Source: Tritonibacter mobilis
Lineage (GTDB): Bacteria; Pseudomonadota; Alphaproteobacteria; Rhodobacterales; Rhodobacteraceae
NCBI RefSeq assembly: GCF_001681715.1
Contig: NZ_LNWY01000012.1
Coordinates: forward strand, 1 to 64,000
Direction of reading: 5' to 3'
Length of the DNA stretch: 64,000 bases
Position 1 is the stretch's first letter. Each line of letters opens with the position of its first letter. Below are positions 59,249-64,000 of this stretch, piece after piece. The notes beneath the pieces are model-generated. The model was not told the origin of the DNA. It ran no database searches and saw only the letters and a list, made by a program, of their open reading frames with translations. A program made the translations under genes and the position numbers.

Positions 59249-59341
59249 CTATCCCTGTCGGGATAGCCGTTCCGGTTGGGCCAAGCGCCGCGCGCCCCGA
59301 AGGGGCGCGCGGCGCTGGTCGCTTCGGGCTTTACCCGAAGC
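59249..59341. repeat. Array of three consecutive hairpins
   Basis: CTATCCC/GGGATAG (59249-59266, loop 4); AGCGCCGCGCGCCCC/GGGGCGCGCGGCGCT (59284-59316, 15 perfect pairs, loop GAA); and GCTTCGGG/CCCGAAGC (59321-59341, loop 5). The array fills the spacer after the CNNM-type gene stop and before the oxidoreductase promoter. There is no T run, so it probably protects the 3' end of the message or is a REP-like element. Confidence 0.75.
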
Positions 59342-59376
59342 GAAACACCTCTACAGAGATCGGTGCGAATTGCTTG

Positions 59377-60690
59377 TTAGCTGTTCAGGGGGCGGATTTT
59401 CAGACCGGTCACGCGATTGCCCTCTCGCGCCGTGACCTCGAAACGGAAGCCGTGGAAAGAGAACACTTGCCCCACGGTCGGGATCATCTGCGCCTCGTGA
59501 ATAACAAGACCCGCCACCGTGTTCGCTTCAAGGTCTGGCAGGTTCCACTCCATCGCCCGGTTCAGGTCGCGTATGGTGGTGGCACCTTCAACAATGAAGT
59601 TGCCGTCCCCGGTCTTGCGCGCAAAACTCTGTTCCGCCGGGTCAAATTCATCCGTGATTTCGCCAACGATCTCTTCGAGGATATCCTCAAGCGTGATCAG
59701 ACCCTGCAATGAGCCGTACTCATCCACCACCAGCGCAAAATGCGTCCGCATCCGCAAGAATTGGCGCATCTGATCATCAAGCGTGGTGGTCTCTGGAACG
59801 AAATAAGGGGGTTTGCACACCTCAGCGATCTGAAAATCGCGCAGCGCCGAGGCATCCCCATCGGGACCGCCGATTTTGGCATACATCTGACGCAACAGAT
59901 CCTTAGCGTGCACAACACCGATAATGTTTTCCTGATCCTTGCGAAACAGCGGCAACCGTGTGTGCGAGGAGGTCAGACATTGCTCCAAAATGGCTTCGGG
60001 GTCTGCCTCGGCATCAATCATCTCAATCTTGGAGCGATGCAGCATGATCTCTTCGACGAAGCGGTCAGAGAGATCGAGCGCCCCCAGAATACGGTCGCGG
60101 TCTTCTTTCTCAACCACCCCTTCGGAGTGGCCGATCTGAAGCGCGCCGACAATTTCCTCACGCACTGCCATGATGTGGCTGTCCGGGTCGATCTGAACAC
60201 CAAATATCCGCAGCACACCTCGCACAAAGAACCGCACAGCCCCCACGATGGGTGCCAGAATTTTTACAAGCGTCGCAATGATCGGCGCAACAGCGGCAGC
60301 TGCTTTCTCAGAGTTGGTGATAGCGTAGGTCTTGGGCAGAACCTCAGCGAAAATCAACACCAGAAGGGTCATGACCAATGTCGCCAGCGCCACGCCGCTT
60401 TCGCCAAATATCTTGGTAAACAGAGACGTGGCAAGCGACGCTGCGAGAATGTTCACGAGGTTATTGCCCAAGAGAACCGAGCCAATCAGTCTCTCATTGT
60501 CCTCGGTGACTTCCAACGCCACCTCGGCACCGCGCGATCCCTTGTCGGCCTGACTGCGCAGCTTGCCGCGCGAGGCCGCCGTCAGCGCGGTTTCTGACCC
60601 CGAAAAGAACCCGGAAAGCACCAGCAACAGAACAATGCCGCCGGCAGTGATCCAGAAGGAAGTGTCAAGTACGGTAGCAGCGCTGTCCAT
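59377..60690 (-). CDS. CNNM/CorC (HlyC/CorC) family membrane protein with CBS pair
   Basis: A 437-residue protein of the DUF21/CNNM family linked to magnesium or cobalt efflux. The N-terminal membrane domain (about 10-190, three to four helices) contains the SGFFSGSETALTAASRGKL motif. A CBS pair (about 205-330) has the acidic linker and HSKIEMIDAEADPE-type sequence. The C-terminal CorC/HlyC domain (about 345-437) starts DGNFIVEGATTIRDLNRAM. Export of divalent cations is a family-level inference. It lies downstream of xerD in the same direction, 79 bases away. Confidence 0.93.
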   Translation of the reverse strand: MDSAATVLDTSFWITAGGIVLLLVLSGFFSGSETALTAASRGKLRSQADKGSRGAEVALEVTEDNERLIGSVLLGNNLVNILAASLATSLFTKIFGESGVALATLVMTLLVLIFAEVLPKTYAITNSEKAAAAVAPIIATLVKILAPIVGAVRFFVRGVLRIFGVQIDPDSHIMAVREEIVGALQIGHSEGVVEKEDRDRILGALDLSDRFVEEIMLHRSKIEMIDAEADPEAILEQCLTSSHTRLPLFRKDQENIIGVVHAKDLLRQMYAKIGGPDGDASALRDFQIAEVCKPPYFVPETTTLDDQMRQFLRMRTHFALVVDEYGSLQGLITLEDILEEIVGEITDEFDPAEQSFARKTGDGNFIVEGATTIRDLNRAMEWNLPDLEANTVAGLVIHEAQMIPTVGQVFSFHGFRFEVTAREGNRVTGLKIRPLNS

Positions 60691-60769
60691 TATTGGGTCC
60701 TGATAAGCGTGGGATTTCTGTGGTTATGGGGTGCCAGGCGCTGTGGTTCAAGCGGCGCAGGCCTCTAAT

Positions 60770-61723
60770 TCACTGGGAATCGTCGTCTTTTGTTGCAAGC
60801 GGATGATGCCGATGCACCAGTTCAGCCAGCCGCGCGTCCAGCACATGGGTGTAAATCTCGGTGGTGGCGATATCCGCATGCCCCAAAAGCGCTTGGATCG
60901 CCCGCAGATCTGCGCCGTTTTGCAACAGATGCGTGGCGAAGGCGTGGCGTAAAGTATGCGGCGTTACCTTTTCCGGTGAGACGCCTCCCGCGACCGCAAG
61001 TTCCTTGATCAGCAAGTAGAACCGGTGGCGGGTCAGATGGCCTTCCTTGCTGCGCGATGGAAACAGGAACCGAGAGGGCTTATGCCCCTGCCCTTCTCGC
61101 TTGTCTTCAACTGCGTCGCGCACCTCAATCCATGTGCTAAGCGCCATACGTGCAGGCGGTGACAGCGGCACCATCCGTTCCTTGCCGCCCTTGCCGAGGA
61201 TCAACAGCATATTGGGATCACCGCGTGCTGCGGAGACGGGCAAGGAGACCAACTCGCTCACCCGCATGCCTGTGGCATAGAGCAGTTCCATCAGGCAGGT
61301 GTTTCGCAGCCTGTCGGCCTCGGTCCGGCCCACCGTGCGCGCGGCCCCAAGCAGCCTGTCGACCTCATTCTCATCAAGGGTCTTTGGCAGTGATTTCTCC
61401 CTCCCCGGCCCTTTGATCTGCAGTGCCGGGTTGTCTTGCCGCCACCCTTCTTCAAAAGCGAAACGATAGATCTGTTTGATCGCAGACAAGCGGCGGGCGC
61501 GCGTGGCGCGGCTAAGACCCTCGGCATCGCAAGAGATCAGGTAGGCCTCAATATCACTCTGCTGCATCTGCGCAAATGACGTGCCTTTATGTGCCATCCA
61601 AGCTGTGACATTGCGCAGGTCGCGCCCATAGGCGAGCAGCGTATTATGTGCCGCACCAAGTTCAGCGGCCTGCGCATCCAGAAAGGTCGAAATCCACTGC
61701 AGATCATCGTCAGGCGCGCGCAT
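60770..61723 (-). CDS. xerD: Tyrosine recombinase XerD
   Basis: Site-specific recombinase acting with XerC at dif to resolve chromosome dimers. The core-binding domain covers about 1-95. The catalytic residues are present: Arg in TGMRVSELVSL, Lys in GKGGKERMVP, HTLRHAFATH (His and Arg), GHADIATTEIYTH (His), and the Tyr nucleophile. At 317 residues it is standard. Family assignment to XerD rather than XerC rests on the overall match and context. It starts 3 bases after the stop of the upstream hypothetical gene, so it is probably cotranscribed with it. Confidence 0.92.
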   Translation of the reverse strand: MRAPDDDLQWISTFLDAQAAELGAAHNTLLAYGRDLRNVTAWMAHKGTSFAQMQQSDIEAYLISCDAEGLSRATRARRLSAIKQIYRFAFEEGWRQDNPALQIKGPGREKSLPKTLDENEVDRLLGAARTVGRTEADRLRNTCLMELLYATGMRVSELVSLPVSAARGDPNMLLILGKGGKERMVPLSPPARMALSTWIEVRDAVEDKREGQGHKPSRFLFPSRSKEGHLTRHRFYLLIKELAVAGGVSPEKVTPHTLRHAFATHLLQNGADLRAIQALLGHADIATTEIYTHVLDARLAELVHRHHPLATKDDDSQ

Positions 61724-61726
61724 CTG

Positions 61727-63259
61727 TCAGCTTCCTCGCGGCAACAGCAACAGTTGCAGGGCAGCCCGGCGCGCGATGTCTTCAAGCCCCATCAGCCTGA
61801 ACGCCGCAAGCGACAAGGCAGCCGCTTCCAGATTGCCATCCGCCCCGTGGCTGAAACTCTTCATGGTGACCAAAATGGCCTCTCCCAACCGTCCCTGATC
61901 CAACAACAGCTTTTGCGCGGCGGGCATTTCACTCTCTTGCGCAAACCCACGCACAATCGCCTTTTCCTGCGGGCTCGCCGCGAGATCCGATGCAGGCTCT
62001 CCCTTCGCAAGCGTGGCGAGGAAACGGCTCTGGCGGGTTTGATCCGGTGGCGTTGCGGCGGCGCTTTCATACTCTGACGACAACAGACGCAAGCGCCATG
62101 CAATCACGGCTGCTTTCCCATCAAGTTTGATCTTAGCCAAGCGCGGCGCAAAGAGATCGGCCATCGCCATCTCAAGCCCCGCAGCCTGCGCCGCAGACCA
62201 GAATGCAGGTAAGGTTTTCCGCACGGCTTCCGCGCTTTGGGTATTCAGCGCGGTATCAAATCGCTGCACCGCTTCGACGCGGTCCCAAATCCCACCAGAA
62301 GCAGCAGGTTTGCGGTCCGTAAACAGGCCAAGCAGTTGGTTTGGGTTCATCGCGCGACTGCGGGTCAGACGCTCTGCGCCCTCAAGCTGTGCTTTCCATC
62401 CCGCGATGTCACGCAGGTCCGCACTTGCAAAGGCACGGGGCAGCATTGTTGTGGGCATCGGCTCGCCAATCGCTTCGAACATGCGAAACTCCAGCGGCGT
62501 GGGGCTCGCTGGTAGCGGCAGTGGTGGCATCCCTTCGTAGATGTCGGGATTAAGGAAGCGATCCAGAATCGCCATATCCTGTTTGCCAATGAGGGACAGC
62601 GCATCGGCTGTCTCCAGCATCAGGGCTGCGGTCGGCCAATCTCCCCGGCGCGCGGCACAGAAAATGCGCGCGGAATAATCCTGCATCAAATAAGGATCAG
62701 CCGTAAGTGCCGCGCAGCTGCGCTCTTCATCGCCATTTAGCAGTGTCGCATCAAACCACCGATCAAACCGCGCGGGGCTTTGGGTGGGCCCGGCCTCTTG
62801 TACCAAGGCCTGCACGGGTTCCGTCGCTCCCAATTCACGCAGCCGGTCCAGCCGCGCCAGCAAGATCTGGTCATCATCGCGAAACGGCGGCCGCGCTTCC
62901 GTAAGCAACAGCGTCATCAGCAGGGACTGCATCGCGGGCAGGTCATAGACCGGAACATCCCGGATAAGAGCGGCCAATTGATCCGCAGGACTGCCCTGCC
63001 AGAGGGTGATCGGCAGTCCCGTTCTGGCCTCAGGCACCAACCCCACCGGCGGCAACAATCGCTCCAGCGGGGTTACGGTGATATCGGGGCCATGCGCGCT
63101 CTGCGCCACGGGCGGCTCTTGCAAGAGTGTCGGCGGAATATTGGCAACCGGAGGAGCGGTATTCAGCCAATCAATCGCAGCCAGCGGTTCTCGCGCCAGC
63201 GCAGATGTCGCCGTCAGCAGAAATGCGCCAAGAGCCAGCGAGACGGTCTTAGTCGGCAT
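61727..63259 (-). CDS. Hypothetical exported protein
   Basis: A 510-residue protein with a signal peptide at residues 1-22 (PTKTVSLALGAFLLTATSALA) and no recognised domain. The mature part is predominantly helical and Ala/Leu rich, with a Pro-rich stretch near 30-75, and resembles helical-repeat periplasmic proteins. One possible internal disulfide pair is Cys in RSCAAL and IFCAARR. The ATG at 63259 is chosen because it begins the signal peptide; an upstream in-frame ATG at 63310 would not. It overlaps the 49-residue gene by 11 bases and precedes xerD by 3, suggesting one operon. Confidence 0.8.
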   Translation of the reverse strand: MPTKTVSLALGAFLLTATSALAREPLAAIDWLNTAPPVANIPPTLLQEPPVAQSAHGPDITVTPLERLLPPVGLVPEARTGLPITLWQGSPADQLAALIRDVPVYDLPAMQSLLMTLLLTEARPPFRDDDQILLARLDRLRELGATEPVQALVQEAGPTQSPARFDRWFDATLLNGDEERSCAALTADPYLMQDYSARIFCAARRGDWPTAALMLETADALSLIGKQDMAILDRFLNPDIYEGMPPLPLPASPTPLEFRMFEAIGEPMPTTMLPRAFASADLRDIAGWKAQLEGAERLTRSRAMNPNQLLGLFTDRKPAASGGIWDRVEAVQRFDTALNTQSAEAVRKTLPAFWSAAQAAGLEMAMADLFAPRLAKIKLDGKAAVIAWRLRLLSSEYESAAATPPDQTRQSRFLATLAKGEPASDLAASPQEKAIVRGFAQESEMPAAQKLLLDQGRLGEAILVTMKSFSHGADGNLEAAALSLAAFRLMGLEDIARRAALQLLLLPRGS

Positions 63260-63398
63260 TGAGCACCACAGGCTTGCGCACCTCCTCGGAGGGTGCTGAG
63301 AAATCCGCACCGAACCAAGGCCCTACGTAGGCATATGCAATCAACGCGATTGCCGCCAATAGGATGAGGATAGCCAAGTATTTTATTAAACGTGCCAT
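63249..63398 (-). CDS. Small single-pass membrane protein (49 residues)
   Basis: A 49-codon frame beginning at the ATG 63398 and ending 11 bases inside the next gene. The N-terminus is one hydrophobic helix (RLIKYLAILILLAAIALIAYAYVG) followed by an acidic, Pro-containing tail (GADFSAPSEEVRKPVV). The overlap with the exported hypothetical gene implies coupled translation, and the layout (membrane anchor plus exposed tail) suggests an accessory subunit. I do not recognise the family. The ribosome site is weak. Confidence 0.6.
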   Translation of the reverse strand: MARLIKYLAILILLAAIALIAYAYVGPWFGADFSAPSEEVRKPVVLNAD

Positions 63399-63481
63399 GG
63401 GGGTCCCGGAGCCTGCTTCTTTGTGTGTTTTGAGAGTTTTATATATGGCCTTTTTGCCAATATCACGTCATTCACAGAAGA

Positions 63482-64000
63482 ATGAGCGAAAATCACCAAA
63501 TCACCGATGCGACGGCAGAAAGTTGCGCGCCGGGAAAATTGAAGAAGACCATTGTGCTGGTGGGGATGATGGGTGCCGGGAAAACCGCCGTAGGGCGGGC
63601 TTTGGCTGCGCGGCTGGATGTTCCGTTTCTCGACAGCGATCACGAGATCGAAGCCGCCGCCAATATGTCGATCCCCGAGATATTCGCCCGCGATGGTGAG
63701 CCGTTTTTTCGCGAAAAGGAACATCAGGTCATCACCCGTCTTCTGAAAGAGGAGTGCGGTGTCCTGTCGACCGGTGGCGGTGCCTTTCTGGCGGAGCGAA
63801 ACCGAACAGTGATGTCAGAAGCTGGTGTGTCCGTCTGTCTGCAAGCTGACCTTGATGTGCTGTGGAAGCGCGTCAAAGGTCGCGACACACGTCCGCTGCT
63901 CCGGTCCCCCGATCCATACAAATCGCTCTCGGATCTTTATCACGCGCGGGTGCCGATCTATGCGCAGGCGGACCTCAAGGTGATCTCCGACGGGCAAGTT
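63482..64000 (+). CDS. aroK: Shikimate kinase, 5' part only
   Basis: Phosphorylates shikimate in aromatic amino acid synthesis. The first 173 codons are inside the window and the frame runs off the right edge. Walker A is GMMGAGKTAVG at about 27-37, the shikimate-binding Asp and Arg are in FLDSDHEIE and EPFFREKE, and the GGGAF loop (VLSTGGGAF) lies near 98. A nonconserved N-terminal 20 residues precede the core. It is divergent from the 49-residue protein gene; aroB is the expected next gene. Confidence 0.95.
   Translation, partial: MSENHQITDATAESCAPGKLKKTIVLVGMMGAGKTAVGRALAARLDVPFLDSDHEIEAAANMSIPEIFARDGEPFFREKEHQVITRLLKEECGVLSTGGGAFLAERNRTVMSEAGVSVCLQADLDVLWKRVKGRDTRPLLRSPDPYKSLSDLYHARVPIYAQADLKVISDGQV

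Overview
The window reads as a chromosomal segment of a Roseobacter-group alphaproteobacterium (Rhodobacteraceae). This rests on gene content rather than any database search: linked sciP and ctrA cell-cycle genes, a DUF6477 protein, an MttB-like methyltransferase without pyrrolysine, a pyrH-to-lpxB envelope cluster that uses LpxI and lacks lpxD, and a GcvT-fused sarcosine/dimethylglycine-dehydrogenase-type flavoprotein. No rRNA, tRNA, CRISPR array, insertion sequence or prophage was seen. Almost everything looks like core or stable lineage-specific DNA.

Layout. 1-11.6 kb is mixed metabolism: MttB-like protein, guaA, a sulfotransferase with an apparent ATC start, a DMT exporter, a FadL-type porin, a P-loop protein, metA (predicted acetyl-CoA type), a hydrolase, ppk2 and a TetR regulator. 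11.7-19 kb holds a NIT-type chemoreceptor, rplM-rpsI, a MocR regulator divergent from a DUF1127 protein, and speD-speE. 19.3-29.3 kb is information processing and cell cycle: trmFO, gluQ, hisI, an IscU-like scaffold, recG-ligA, ctrA and sciP. Just downstream of recG lies a compact, unexplained unit: an alphaproteobacterial-type LexA box, a 40-residue membrane protein gene, a junction-forming RNA element and a strong terminator.

29.4-43 kb holds mnmA and, on the minus strand, the envelope cluster pyrH-frr-uppS-cdsA-dxr-rseP-(42-aa protein)-bamA-skp-fabZ-lpxA-lpxI-lpxB. This links ribosome recycling, UMP supply, isoprenoid and phospholipid precursors, outer-membrane protein assembly and lipid A synthesis. 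miaA is divergent from it.

44.1-51.7 kb is an AraC regulator followed by a complete dipeptide/oligopeptide-type ABC importer with a Tat-exported binding protein. A two-block sequence upstream of this operon recurs upstream of the GcvT-type oxidoreductase at 56.7-59.1 kb, suggesting one uptake-and-catabolism regulon for an N-methylated or otherwise aminated substrate. The remainder has a TPR-sulfotransferase, a di-haem peroxidase, a lytic transglycosylase, ssb, a CNNM/CBS protein, xerD, a two-gene unit of unknown function and the 5' part of aroK, which runs off the end.
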